Notes under the pieces: generated by a model
What the model saw: the letters and a program-made list of their open reading frames with translations, nothing else
Database searches by the model: none
What the model was told of the DNA's origin: nothing
In this document: piece after piece, positions 10,440 through 20,690 of the stretch
Position numbering within the stretch: the stretch's first letter is position 1
How the letters are laid out: every line of letters starts with the position of its first letter
Program-made: the position numbers and the translations under genes
From: Stentor coeruleus
Lineage: Eukaryota; Ciliophora; Heterotrichea; Heterotrichida; Stentoridae
DNA: 58,568 nucleotides
Assembly: GCA_001970955.1 (NCBI GenBank)
Contig: MPUH01000388.1
Coordinates: 1 to 58,568 of the forward strand
Direction of reading: 5' to 3'

Positions 10440-11738
10440 ATGCGAAAAATAGATGTTCTAAGTCTAATAGTCGAGGGAAAGCATAGACTTGAAGTAATTT
10501 AAAAACAGACTGTTCCCGACTTACCTAAAACCCTCATTTACGATTGTAAAAAACTCCGCTATTTGAAAACAACTCCAACAAATATTATAGTTCACGATGT
10601 GCTAATCACTGACCTCCAAGATGTGATCCAGGATCTCATTCGGAAATCAAGTATTTTCCCAAACTCAATCCTTAAAACCAAACCTCAAACAAAAATCCTT
10701 ATGAGCTATGAAGAAACTTTTAAAGCAGTCCAAGAAAATATATCAAACAATTTCCCATTTGAATTACAAGAATACCTACCTCCTGAAAGCCATGCTGTTA
10801 TGGTTATAAGAATTAGTATATTAGGCCAAACACTTACTGCAAGGGTACTTGAAAATATCATAACATATGACTTGCCAGTTTCAAATGAAGAAAAGTTTCT
10901 TCTATCAAATTATAAAAAATCAGGAAATATGGTCTTATCGTCTACAACAGCTAAATTAAAAAACTCAGCAAGGTCTATTTATTATATGATATCCGCTTCG
11001 GTAAATAAAAAGTATGTTATATCAAATACAGTTTTAGACTTTATTAGAAGGAAAAATAAGTGGTTTTTTATTTCTGCGCATTGCCAAAGGTTAGTTAATT
11101 CTATAAGCGCTACACCTAAGAGTGAGTTTAATTTTACTCAGGGTTTGTTAACACCTTCTTTTAAACCTAAAAGTCATGACAGTCCAAGCAATATGAAAAG
11201 TAGTTATAAAATCCCTGATTATTATCTTACTGAACGGAAAATAGAAGATAATATTAACAAACTTATAGATAAAGAACAAGTGCCAAATATTAGATTTGTA
11301 TCATATAAACAATGGGCGAATTCAAAAAGCAACGATATGGTATATAATGCATACTCAAAAAAAATAGCTGAAAAAAAGGAGAAAGTGAAAGCAAAACACT
11401 CAAAAGGTATTGGAAGTCTAAAAAATCTTATAGTTTTTATGGGTGAGCATATAAAGAATTTTGAACTTCAGTATAACTCTAGTGAGTTAATGAAAAAAGA
11501 AACTGGAAAATTTTTACTTGAGCGCTTAAAAGCTTTCAGGAAAAAAATAGGCCCTTCTGCCCCATCTGTAACAAAGTATGCATCTAATGATCCTATATCA
11601 GATGCTGGAAGGTTGATATTAGATTCTGGCTCTGCACAGCTTGATAAGATGAAAAAACTACTTAAAAAGCGTCGAGATAGCCAAAGCAAACCTCAGGTTA
11701 GAAAAGTTAGTATCCTAAAAGTAAAATCAAATAACTGA
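10440..11738 (+). CDS. unrecognised protein with one 15-nt intron
   Basis: Two exons, 10440-10493 and 10509-11738, giving 427 residues. The downstream reading frame has no ATG at its 5' end. Removing the 15-nt intron GTAATTTAAAAACAG joins it to an ATG 18 codons upstream, and the joined frame reads MRKIDVLSLIVEGKHRLE before the intron. The protein begins with a folded-looking part (residues about 1-220, mixed beta/alpha), then a basic Lys/Ser-rich C-terminal part with predicted helices (YSKKIAEKKEKVKAKH; LLKKRRDSQSK). No family is recognised, and no signal peptide or membrane segment is seen. It ends in AAC-TGA. It is convergent with the mitochondrial bL12 gene, with only about 30 bp between the stops. 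Confidence 0.8.
10494..10508 (+). other. 15-nt intron
   Basis: GTAATTTAAAAACAG, phase 0. Needed to connect the long frame to a start codon. A at position 10. Confidence 0.85.
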
Positions 11739-11770
11739 GCTATTAAATTTGTAATAAAGTAGGATTTTTA

Positions 11771-12454
11771 TTATTGAAATTCTACTTGTCCACCTGCAGC
11801 TAAGAGTTGTTCCAGTACTTTTCCATGAGATTCTTTACTGACACTCTTAAACAATGTCACTGGTCCTTTAATTGTTTCTTCAACTTTATCTTTAGATTCT
11901 TTCAACCCAAGTCCTAATACATCTTTAACACATTTGATGAATTTAACTTTACTAGCAGGATCATAACCTGTAAGAATGATATTAAATGTTGTTTTCTCAA
12001 CAGGTTTTTCTTTTACTACTTCTTTTACCTCTTCTTCAACTTCTCCTTTATCTGCACTACCTAAAGTAATTTTGTTTATAAGGTCAGAAACGTTGCTTAC
12101 AGGGCCAAGAAAGGGGATTTCAATATTTGGTTTGATTCGATAAGGGTCGGAATTTGGCCGTGAAAAAATAGGCCAATTGTATTCGCTTTCTTGGGCTTTT
12201 TGAACATTTTTCCTTAGAGCCATAATTTCATAGGTGTTCAGTTTGGTCATTTGTTCGAGGATCAGGGAGAGTTTTTCGTTTTGCTCTTGAGTGAAGGAGT
12301 CTTTGGATTTTCGCACGGCGTTTTGGTGGTCTTTGTTGAAATTCATTGCAAAGCTCTCGGACATTTCTTTAAGCTTTTGGGCTTTTTCTGAGTCTGAGAG
12401 GTTTTTCAGTGAAGGTACTGAGAAAAAGAGCTTCCTGTGGACGAGTTTTATCAT
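11771..12454 (-). CDS. MRPL12: mitochondrial ribosomal protein bL12m (L7/L12)
   Basis: A 227-residue protein. The C-terminal 75 residues are the L7/L12 C-terminal domain: TFNIILTGYDPASKVKFIKCV, then DVLGLGLKESKDKVEETIKGPV, then LEQLLAAGGQVEF. The N-terminus (MIKLVHRKLFFSV) is basic and hydrophobic, like a mitochondrial targeting peptide. The middle holds a dimerisation-type region and a Glu/Lys/Val hinge (EEEVKEVVKEKP). It belongs to the stalk of the mitochondrial large ribosomal subunit, where elongation factors are recruited. Its start codon is only 13 bp from that of the divergent EFCAB10-like gene, so the two must share one very compact bidirectional promoter. Confidence 0.92.
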   Translation of the reverse strand: MIKLVHRKLFFSVPSLKNLSDSEKAQKLKEMSESFAMNFNKDHQNAVRKSKDSFTQEQNEKLSLILEQMTKLNTYEIMALRKNVQKAQESEYNWPIFSRPNSDPYRIKPNIEIPFLGPVSNVSDLINKITLGSADKGEVEEEVKEVVKEKPVEKTTFNIILTGYDPASKVKFIKCVKDVLGLGLKESKDKVEETIKGPVTLFKSVSKESHGKVLEQLLAAGGQVEFQ

Positions 12455-12467
12455 TTTTTATAAATAA
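12455..12467. promoter_or_regulatory. 13-bp divergent start-to-start spacer
   Basis: The ATGs of bL12m (-) and the EFCAB10-like gene (+) are separated by only 13 bp (TTTTTATAAATAA). Promoter elements and 5' UTRs must lie within the opposite gene or be almost absent. Confidence 0.6.
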
Positions 12468-12863
12468 ATGGCCTCATCCCGTCAGCAAGTAGACAATTCA
12501 ATGATAGAAGATGGATATCAATACTTATACAGACATCAAATCCTTGAACTATTTGAAGATCTTTGCACCCAGTTGATTTACGAAAGGCCTCCTGATATAA
12601 AATCTTATTTGATCCAAGCTTTGAAAGATAGGAAAAATCAAGGACCAGCTGGCCATGCAGTTTTTACAGATTCAGAAATCAAGAATATTTATATGATGTT
12701 TGATTTAAAGCAAGAAAAAAACTTAAACAGAGAACAATGCAAAGAAGCTTTAAGAACTATTTCGAACTCAGTATATCAGCATGATAAAGTTGAAAGAGTT
12801 GATATTCCTGACAGTGTGGATATTATTTTGTTCAAAAAACTTGTTATGGCTGTCTTAGGATAA
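12468..12863 (+). CDS. EFCAB10: EFCAB10-like protein (RIIa/Dpy-30 fold plus EF-hand-like segment)
   Basis: A 131-residue protein. Residues 16-51 (YQYLYRHQILELFEDLCTQL, then PPDIKSYLIQAL) form a dimerisation/docking motif of the regulatory subunit II type, found in proteins that dock onto A-kinase-anchor helices in axonemes. The rest (FTDSEIKNIYMMFDLKQEKNLN, then REQCKEALRTI) resembles a degenerate EF-hand without a full calcium loop. Length and domain order match animal EFCAB10, a cilium-associated protein, which fits a heavily ciliated cell. It is divergent from bL12m with a 13-bp spacer. The symbol is given by similarity, not proof of orthology. Confidence 0.8.
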   Translation: MASSRQQVDNSMIEDGYQYLYRHQILELFEDLCTQLIYERPPDIKSYLIQALKDRKNQGPAGHAVFTDSEIKNIYMMFDLKQEKNLNREQCKEALRTISNSVYQHDKVERVDIPDSVDIILFKKLVMAVLG

Positions 12864-14553
12864 GATAATAGAATCATTTAACCAATAATTTAGATTTCAG
12901 GCAAAGATATAAAACATCAGCATAAAATAAATCTAAAAGTGTGTCTTTTTGAGTTTAAACTATTACTATACTTTTTACTAAATCATGCTGATATTATAAT
13001 TTTGATTATAAATATCATTATTGGCGAAATACAGAATAGTTTTTTTATAAAAATAGTTAAATTCATACTATTTATCCAAAAATCATATCAAAAAAAACAC
13101 ATAATACATATAAAAAAAAAATCAGATAAGTTCATAATCAAATACATTTTTCCATATCATTTAACTAACATCTTTAATATAAATCCATAATAAAAAAATT
13201 ATTATTCCGTTAAAACTCGGGATAGCCAAAAACACTTAATTATTCNTATTCCGTTAAAACTCGGGATAGCCAAAAACACTTAATTATTCAAAAAATAGCC
13301 CCAATGACCATGTAAATCAAAATCAAAGCCCAAAATATTTTAAACAAAGTATATGAATTTAAACGGACCTCATTTAAAAATTACATTCAAAATTTAAAAC
13401 AACAGCATTTCACATGCTGTATCAAATATTACAAGACAAGTATATCCCATGATTTATTAGATCCAAAATCGAATATAAAATGCTGCTTCTATTACATAAA
13501 AAAGGTTCCTTAGTTTAATTAAATATTGATTAACATAAAACTAATAATTTAAAAATCTTCATTAGAACTCTAACGATAAAAATTTAAATGAATTATATTT
13601 TCAAAAAAAAAATATGATATTATAAGTGTATCAATGTTCTAAGAATTAATCATTTATGTCTTATAAGAATTTATTAAAAGCAAAAAATATTTTTTCCTTC
13701 CTGGTTTTTATAATCTGTCAATTTTGTAATTTTTCATGCAATTCAAATCGTTTCATAAAAATTGTCGTAAAAATTTAAATAAAATCAATCCTCAGTCAAT
13801 TTTTATATACACTTTAATTCTTATATTATCTGATTTTACAATTATCCTTCACATACTTGAATAAGAAATTCTCTTTTATTTAGATTTCCACTAGGATAGC
13901 ATATAATATAATGCAAAAAGTTAAAGATTTATTATATTAGGTCTAGTAAGTTATATTCTGTGTAGATATTTCAACTTTAATCAATAAAATATTTGAAGAA
14001 ACTAATTTCAACAAGCTTTTTTCTTGCCTACTTCTCAATATACTTATTCTGTTTATATTTCATAGACATCTTCTGTAGAAGTTAATATATTCGTAATTAA
14101 GTTCTCCTAGGTTTACTCTTTACAGTAATTAAACCAGCTCAGATCTACCTTTATAGTTCAATACTAATTATTTATACAACTTATCTTTAACTTTAGCATC
14201 AATATATTTATCTAGAATACTCAGATTAACATCAGGGATTATTAATTAATCTTATCTATTCAATCCTTTATCTCCAACCCTAATACTCTAGTATCAAATA
14301 ATTATAATTTTATTCTCAAATATATCACAAATAAATTCCCCAAAAAAAAGCACAGAATTTAATAATAGCCACCATACAATTTCCTATAAAAAATTCCCAA
14401 TTCCATCATAAAAATGTTATAAACCGAACAAAAAAAAAAAGGCTTATCTCTATAAAAGCATTTCTAAAATCCTACATTAACCCAACTTATCCAAAGACAA
14501 AACTTAATAAATTAAATTTTATATAATATTTTCAACTAAAAACAACCATAAAT
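12864..14553. other. gene-poor intergenic region
   Basis: 1.7 kb without a supportable gene. It contains the duplicated sequence around the N at 13246. The right end (14200-14553) is G-poor and A/C-rich on the + strand, as upstream of other + genes. Confidence 0.45.
13203..13289. repeat. 43-bp duplicated flanks around a single N (assembly join)
   Basis: Positions 13203-13245 and 13247-13289 are identical, separated by the N at 13246. Probable unmerged contig overlap. Confidence 0.85.
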
Positions 14554-15867
14554 ATGAAAAACACAAGAAATCAAAAATCTCAGCCAGTCCTCCAAGGTAA
14601 TTTCCTGGCTAAATCAAGCAAGTTGACAATAGAAGTACCAGACCAAGAAGATGAAATCATCTTAAGTAAATTCAATAAGAACTCCCCAGCTTATAACAAA
14701 ATATCATCAGAATACCAAAAAGCGTCAGGGTCAATTTTCGCCCCTAAGCATCGAATTTCTACTTCATCAAATAAACCTAAAAGATGCAATGGGGTATCTG
14801 GAACTCCAAAAGTATCTCCAAAAATTTTTAAATTCCCTTCAACACCTAAAACCACTAAAATAAGAGCATCATCTAAACCATCGCATATAGTAATATCAAA
14901 GACTAAATGTAAAGGTCATACTACAATAGGAAAATTCTCTAATACACCAACTTATAGAGGTCCTATTGAAGATAATAGAAAACGTCCTAAAACAACAACG
15001 AACTCAGATAAATCTTTAAAAGCAGAAACTGGATCAAGTCCTAATTTAAATGCTCTTGTAACTCAAGTTAAACTTAATACAGCCCGAAAAATTGATATGT
15101 TAAGTGAAAAAGAAGTTCAAAACAAAAGTGAAATGCTTTACAAAGAGCATCTTTTCCAAACTTTCCAAGCTATGAAATTTGTCAGAACTTTACAACCAGT
15201 AAATCTTGAGCAACTAAAAGAAAAACGAATAAATGTCCCAAGACGTAAAGGTTTTGAAAACAAAAAGACTATTATTTTTGATTTAGATGAAACATTAGTT
15301 CATTGTTGTGAAGATATAACTACAAGTAACCCAATGGTAATATTACCTGTTGTATTTCCTACTGGAGAAATAGTACAAGCTGGGATAAATATAAGACCAT
15401 ATGCTTTAGAATGTTTAAGAGAAGTTAATAACGATTTTGAAGTTTTTGTCTTTACAGCATCACATCCTTGTTATGCTAATGTTGTATTAGATTATCTTGA
15501 TCCTAATAAAGAACTTATACATCAAAGGTTTTTTAGAGATTCTTGTGTCAATATGGGTGGGGTGTTTATTAAGGATCTTAGGATTTTCGCTAATCGTAAT
15601 CTTAAGGATTTGATTATTGTTGATAATGCGGCTTATTCGTTTGCATATCAGTTGGATAATGGGATTCCAATTGTATCTTGGCATGATGATCAATATGATA
15701 AAGAACTGTATAATTTGATGGATTATGTCAAAGCTCTTGTTACTGTTGAGGATATTAGAGATGTTAATGAGCAAACTTTTCATATGAGGACTTTTTATGA
15801 AGATTACATTAATGAGTTTTTGGCCGCGGATACTATTAGCTCACCTAAACTAGGGAAAAAGTTCTAA
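14554..15867 (+). CDS. FCP1/SCP-type (NIF domain) protein phosphatase, copy 2
   Basis: A 437-residue paralogue of 5890-7203. From the EMLYKEHLFQTFQAM segment onward, including DLDETLVHC and the rest of the HAD-type catalytic domain, the two are nearly identical in protein and in much of the DNA. The first 190 residues share only a skeleton (QKSQPVLQGN, SSKLTIEVPD, KASGSIFAPKH, IFKFPSTPKT), which suggests short linear motifs kept within a disordered region. It probably dephosphorylates nuclear Ser/Thr substrates. It is convergent with eL32 copy 2, the mirror image of the arrangement at 5.2-7.2 kb. Confidence 0.93.
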   Translation: MKNTRNQKSQPVLQGNFLAKSSKLTIEVPDQEDEIILSKFNKNSPAYNKISSEYQKASGSIFAPKHRISTSSNKPKRCNGVSGTPKVSPKIFKFPSTPKTTKIRASSKPSHIVISKTKCKGHTTIGKFSNTPTYRGPIEDNRKRPKTTTNSDKSLKAETGSSPNLNALVTQVKLNTARKIDMLSEKEVQNKSEMLYKEHLFQTFQAMKFVRTLQPVNLEQLKEKRINVPRRKGFENKKTIIFDLDETLVHCCEDITTSNPMVILPVVFPTGEIVQAGINIRPYALECLREVNNDFEVFVFTASHPCYANVVLDYLDPNKELIHQRFFRDSCVNMGGVFIKDLRIFANRNLKDLIIVDNAAYSFAYQLDNGIPIVSWHDDQYDKELYNLMDYVKALVTVEDIRDVNEQTFHMRTFYEDYINEFLAADTISSPKLGKKF

Positions 15868-16133
15868 TTATCATTAGCAATAAAATTAATATGCTGGTAA
15901 GTTGAAATAACCTTATTCCCAATAAAAATTCATACCAACTAAAAATCTAACTTCTAATTTTTTTGATAGTCCAATTATAGCATAACATACAATACTACCA
16001 TAAAAAAACCTAAGCTTCTCTTCATTTATTCCCAAATTCAACCCTATATAAACTCACAATCCTCATCAACTTTTTCTAAAACCCTTCTTCATCATAAAAA
16101 CTTTTCTTCTGCCAATCATCTATAACTTATCTA

Positions 16134-16535
16134 TTATTTTTTTTCCTCAGTGCGGACTCTAGCATTAGCATTGGTAACTCTGACTCCAAGCTGTGCAGCT
16201 CTTTCAACTAGTCTTTTTCTGCTCCTGGCACTAAGATTATGTGCAAGTTCAGCACAGTAAACTCTATTATGCATAAGAAGCACTTCTAAATCCTTATCGT
16301 TAGTGACTAAGAATTTCCTAAAACCATTAGGCAGTAAAAATCTAGTTTTCTTATCAGTCCCATATCCAATTCCAGGTAAAGGTTTATTACCTCTAAACTT
16401 TCTTCTGATTCTGCTATCAATACCATGAGGCTGCCTCCAACTTGGTGCTACTCTCTTGAACTGGTCGCTTTGGAATCTTGTGAAAGTTTTCTTATGCTTT
16501 TTGATCTTCTTAAGCATATGGATAGGGGCTACCAT
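16134..16535 (-). CDS. RPL32: 60S ribosomal protein eL32 (copy 2)
   Basis: A 133-residue eL32, intact, with the same features as copy 1. It has Met instead of Arg at position 7 and Ala instead of Thr in the ERAAQLG segment. The DNA of the two copies is almost the same even at third positions, while the intergenic DNA beside them no longer aligns by eye. That contrast suggests gene conversion or very strong constraint rather than a young duplication. Both copies carry full ribosomal protein coding capacity, so both are probably expressed. Confidence 0.96.
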   Translation of the reverse strand: MVAPIHMLKKIKKHKKTFTRFQSDQFKRVAPSWRQPHGIDSRIRRKFRGNKPLPGIGYGTDKKTRFLLPNGFRKFLVTNDKDLEVLLMHNRVYCAELAHNLSARSRKRLVERAAQLGVRVTNANARVRTEEKK

Positions 16536-17079
16536 TAATTATTTGCCTATAAGAAAAATGGAAGTTGGTAGATATGGCGAAATGCATGTTTTGGGGAAAG
16601 AGAATTGAAGGAGTAATTTTCTTGTGAGGTAGAAATAATAAGATATTTTGTATTGTGCTGATTGAAAGATTGCATTTTTGGTTAGGTTTAGAATTTTGTT
16701 GTGTTTGGATAAAGGAAGGGTTGGGTATTGGATGCTTTTTAAGATGATTTATAGGTATATGCTATTAGATTTTTATATAGTTTATGTTGTTATAGAAGTA
16801 TATTCATATGAAGATTTTCATATTATGATATGATATTCCCGCTTTGAAAAACAACTTTAATAGTACTTTAAATTACCTCATCTAATCTATTACAGCCTTT
16901 AACCAAACTGCATATCGAAACCAATTTAAAACCATAAAACTCATGATATTTTAAATCCAAAAACTGCATCGACCAAACAAAACCCATTAACCTAAAAGTT
17001 TCCAATACCCAGCCATCACAATCATTACCAAAATATGATCAAAAAAACCCCTATTAATCCCAAACTATTACCATAATAT
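16536..17079. other. intergenic region
   Basis: C-poor 5' flank of eL32 copy 2 up to about 16800, then C-rich 3' flank of the kelch gene. No gene is seen. Confidence 0.4.
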
Positions 17080-18156
17080 TTATTCATCAATCTTACTTTC
17101 CTCAATTTTCTTCTCCTCTGGTGGCTGTGCTGCAATATTAATATACTCCCTCCTATCTGTGCGAAATCTAGTCAAAAACACAAGCGGGTATCCAAAAAAC
17201 ACACTAAACCTATACTTACCAATAGGGTTATTATTATCAGCAAATCTACACTCTTCAGGTAAAGTTATATGTTTAGCCTTAAGCCCAAGATCAACAGTAT
17301 ACCTAAAAATAAGTTTATTATAATTCATTTCCTTATTATACCCCCCAAGTATAATAATCCTTTTTTTTGTCGCTCTTGAGCATTTAAGTTCAGTCAAAGG
17401 TCCGAAATCAAATTTAACTTTCATAAGCATAACTTCTCTAGTATCAAGATCAAATGTATATATATCTTCATTAGAAACCAGTTCTTCTTCTTCATCTGTT
17501 TTATTTAAAACCAATCCTCCAATAAACATAATCTTATTATCCATCTTACAAGTCCCAGGCAAGTATAATTGATCAGGTGTTCTTTCAGGAATCACTCCAT
17601 TACTTTCAATAAGATTTTCTGGGGATATTTTAACCTCTTTCCATTTCCCTCTTGCAATAGAAAACCTTAATATCGGTGCAGGTTTTATATGTTTATTATA
17701 AACATCTATCGACATAAATTTTGCTGGTTTAAATGGTTCAGGGGGGTTATCAGGGTCGAAATCAGCTTCATTATGTTGTTCTGTACTTTGTGTAGACCCA
17801 ACTAAGTAAACTTGCATTTCATGTACATATAAACTTCCTCCATGTGGTATATAAGGACAATCATCTTTTTGTAATATGGTTTTATGTTGAAATTGGAGTT
17901 CATAGCTTTCAGCACAATGGGTCCAGGTTGATAAATTGATTCCCCCTGTTATAAAAAAGTAATCAGTAGATATTTTGCATACTAAAGCATTGGTAGGTAA
18001 ACGTTTGTTAGGGTCCATAAGTATCCTTTTAGCTTCTTTGTTGTCTGGGGATATAAATTTGATCATCACACAAGCTTCTGTGCTTAAATACGTAAATTTA
18101 GGGTAGGATATTTCTTTGGACTTAGACTCTTTAGCTTTAAAGCATTTGATTCCCAT
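17080..18156 (-). CDS. kelch-type beta-propeller protein with lipidation-type N-terminus
   Basis: A 358-residue protein. It has repeated blade-like segments with Gly pairs after a hydrophobic strand: YFFITGGINL, YVHEMQVYLVGST, KIMFIGGLVLN, RIIILGGYNKE, which are typical of kelch repeats. The start MGIKC fits N-myristoylation with a nearby palmitoylatable Cys, so membrane attachment is inferred. The C-terminus is acidic and charged. The blades are weakly conserved and no enzyme domain is attached, so it is probably a scaffold. It lies 16 bp downstream of the coiled-coil gene on the same strand. Confidence 0.7.
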   Translation of the reverse strand: MGIKCFKAKESKSKEISYPKFTYLSTEACVMIKFISPDNKEAKRILMDPNKRLPTNALVCKISTDYFFITGGINLSTWTHCAESYELQFQHKTILQKDDCPYIPHGGSLYVHEMQVYLVGSTQSTEQHNEADFDPDNPPEPFKPAKFMSIDVYNKHIKPAPILRFSIARGKWKEVKISPENLIESNGVIPERTPDQLYLPGTCKMDNKIMFIGGLVLNKTDEEEELVSNEDIYTFDLDTREVMLMKVKFDFGPLTELKCSRATKKRIIILGGYNKEMNYNKLIFRYTVDLGLKAKHITLPEECRFADNNNPIGKYRFSVFFGYPLVFLTRFRTDRREYINIAAQPPEEKKIEESKIDE

Positions 18157-18172
18157 TAAATTATATAACTTA

Positions 18173-19099
18173 TTATAAGCTTGGGAGTTTTGGGATATTA
18201 CTTGATGCCCGGGAGTGTTCTTTACTTCTAAAGTACTCTAAAAGCTTATCTTTATCTTCTTTAATCTGTTTTTCTCTTGTATGCAAAGAACTAAATCTTT
18301 CAATAACCCCATTAAAATTTCTATTTGATATAGGGCTTTGTGAGGTTTTTACACTAGAACTTCTTAATGCTGTTTTCCAGTTATATGTTTTATCAGGTTT
18401 TTTATATTGAGATACTCTTCGTGGTTGTGACTGTTGTATATAAACAGTTTCTTCAGGAACTTCTTCTATTGTTGATGGTATTGTAGGAAAGTCTTCTTTA
18501 GGACCATAAATACGGATTTTTTCAAGTTGTTTTTTCATGTTTCTTACTTTGATTGTCTGTTCCCAGCTTTCTTTAAGATTGTTGTATAAAGCTTGATATG
18601 CTTGAGTTTTTTCTATACATTCGTCGTCAAGATGCTTTTTTGAGTTGTCGATTAACTGTTGACCGAATTTCAGATCATCTTCTTTGAGTTTTTGTTTACG
18701 TTCGGAATTCGCTTTGATTTGATCGAGAAGGACTTCTTTTAGTTTGATATTTTTTGGAGTAGGGGGATCAGGGAGGACTGGCTCGAATATGCTTTGGGGG
18801 AATTGTTTGATCATGTGTTTTTTGAGTTCTTTTTCTTGAATCTGCGATTTGAGGACTTTTGAGTGATGCTGATACATGAGTTGTTTTATTGTATCTTCGC
18901 TTAGTTTGGCTTGAACACTTATTTTGTATTTTTCTTGCTCTTCTTGGTTAGCTGATTTTTCTTTTTTCAGGGCTGTTTGGAGATCGTCAACAGCATTTCT
19001 GTAATGGTTTTCGTTAATCACCCCTAGACTGTGAGAAAATATAGTTTTGTTATTCATAGTCTTTGAGAGTTTGGCTAGTCTTCTCTCTTCTTCAGTCAT
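18173..19099 (-). CDS. coiled-coil protein, unrecognised
   Basis: A 308-residue, highly charged protein dominated by Lys/Glu/Gln helices, probably coiled coil over residues about 25-200 (for example KLKEVLLDQIKANSERKQKL and KESWEQTIKVRNMKKQLEKI). Toward the C-terminus there is a Ser/Arg-rich tail. No family can be named. The size and composition resemble cytoskeletal or basal-body proteins of ciliates, which is inference only. The stop lies 16 bp before the start of the kelch gene. Such close spacing is common for same-strand neighbours in this genome and does not imply an operon. Confidence 0.7.
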   Translation of the reverse strand: MTEEERRLAKLSKTMNNKTIFSHSLGVINENHYRNAVDDLQTALKKEKSANQEEQEKYKISVQAKLSEDTIKQLMYQHHSKVLKSQIQEKELKKHMIKQFPQSIFEPVLPDPPTPKNIKLKEVLLDQIKANSERKQKLKEDDLKFGQQLIDNSKKHLDDECIEKTQAYQALYNNLKESWEQTIKVRNMKKQLEKIRIYGPKEDFPTIPSTIEEVPEETVYIQQSQPRRVSQYKKPDKTYNWKTALRSSSVKTSQSPISNRNFNGVIERFSSLHTREKQIKEDKDKLLEYFRSKEHSRASSNIPKLPSL

Positions 19100-19808
19100 T
19101 TACTATTAAGCTATTAACTACTTTATTTTTTTTTTGTTGGATTCAGTTTTATGAGTTTTTTGAAGAATTTATATGAATGTTTTTTTGTGGATATTGGGAT
19201 TTTTATACTATGATTTATTATTAGAATATAATTAATCGAAGCTTTGAATAGAAGTAGTTTGAGAAGTTTTTTTGTAATGATTTTATTAATGTTTAGGAAG
19301 TTGTAAAAACCAATACCTCACCTTTTAAATCTTCAAACTTCTATTCCAAATTTTCATTTAATTATAAAACCGCAATTTCAGCCTCCAAAAATTTTCCGAG
19401 CTTAAAAATCATCTCACAATAAAAATCCAACCTCAAACCCAAAAACATTCAAAAGCCTTACCTCCAATAATAATAAAAATCCACTCATAAACCCTTGCCA
19501 TATTCCCTCCTACCATAATCTAAACCCTCATCAAAATTTCCAACCTAACCTTCAGCCTATTCACAAATTAAAATCCTATCCCAATCATTTAATCCACCAC
19601 ACCAAAACTCTAATCCACTACAAAAATTTTTTAATATAAATTCCATTTACAATTGATAAAAACTCCAAATCTACTTCGTCCACTTCTATAAAATTTAAAA
19701 AAAAACATTAACATACATCAAATATCATAACCCCAAAATCCAAATAAAAAATATCTTTTGGATGAAAAGATTCTATAAAAATTCTAAAAATGGAAATTCT
19801 AAATTGAA
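19100..19808. other. divergent intergenic region with a sharp skew switch
   Basis: Left part (19100-19310) is G/T-rich and C-poor; right part (19320-19700) is C/A-rich and almost free of G. The switch near 19310 separates the 5' flanks of a minus-strand and a plus-strand gene. Confidence 0.55.
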
Positions 19809-20690
19809 ATGATAATAATGAATAATAACGATTATAGTTACGATCTACAAGGAGAATTATCACAAGATGATCATGAAGAATATGTTGATGGGTACGAAAA
19901 CACTTTTATTTTATTTAGTGTGTATCCTGATATTAAAATAGAGTCTGGAAATGAGCAGAAAACTTTGAATAATGATGGTATGAAAACAATTTATCTTAAT
20001 GAAAACGAAATTCATTCTCTGTCAAATGATTTTGCTATAAATAATGGAAAGACTATTACAAATGAGATTCAGGTTAATTTTCAGAAATATTATGAAATTT
20101 TTTGTCAAGAGATTGATACTAGGAAAAAGTCAAGAGGGAGGAAAAAAGCTGAGATCGGAAATCTTTTCGATAAATTTAAGTCTTGGGACCCTAAGAAAAT
20201 GAGGGTTGTTAAAGATAAAATTATTAAAAGAGAATACTTTAATGCAAACGTTCTAAGAACTTTTTGCAAGGCAATTCGTTTTGCAATAGATGGGATTATT
20301 CCTAAAGGTATCAAATTAGCTTTTAACTATCACGATATAACAGAAAAAGACATATGGAGACGCTTTTCTGACCTTATATCTAATAACTTACTATTTTTCA
20401 AAGACTATTCTGATACTGAAAATCTTCCATCAGGCCAAAAATCTAAGCAACTCAGTTTTAACCTTAAAGTTTTGAAAGATTATTTTGAAAATCACATGAT
20501 AAGAGCTGCATTAAACATTCTTATTGAACTATTTTTCAAAGGTACACAAATAGACAAATTACAGCAGCGATTTAGAATGTCTTGTTGCAAAAACAGTAAA
20601 ATAAAGGATCATGACTTTTCTTGTTATATCAAATGGGGATTATTACAGAGATTTTTAAAGAATGATTTTTTCAAAGCGAGTTTAGACTAA
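19809..20690 (+). CDS. lineage-specific family member 1 (GRKK-motif protein)
   Basis: A 293-residue protein with no recognised domain. The N-terminal third is acidic. A basic patch KKSRGRKK at about 106-113 resembles an AT-hook-like or nuclear-localisation motif. It then has a helical block (EYFNANVLRTFCKAIRFAI, then IIPK), a second helical block, and a C-terminal CC-x(9-12)-C pattern followed by YIKWGLLQRFLKNDFFK. The same blocks occur in order in the neighbour at 21632-22477 and in decayed form at 23115-23499. The three lie in tandem on the + strand with about 0.9 kb and 0.6 kb between them. Nuclear action is a guess from the basic motif. A second ATG nine bases downstream could also be the start. 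Confidence 0.65.
   Translation: MIIMNNNDYSYDLQGELSQDDHEEYVDGYENTFILFSVYPDIKIESGNEQKTLNNDGMKTIYLNENEIHSLSNDFAINNGKTITNEIQVNFQKYYEIFCQEIDTRKKSRGRKKAEIGNLFDKFKSWDPKKMRVVKDKIIKREYFNANVLRTFCKAIRFAIDGIIPKGIKLAFNYHDITEKDIWRRFSDLISNNLLFFKDYSDTENLPSGQKSKQLSFNLKVLKDYFENHMIRAALNILIELFFKGTQIDKLQQRFRMSCCKNSKIKDHDFSCYIKWGLLQRFLKNDFFKASLD

Noticed and set aside
17080-19099. Operon of the coiled-coil and kelch genes
   Set aside because: The 16-bp spacing is matched by many convergent and divergent neighbours, so compactness alone is no evidence of cotranscription.
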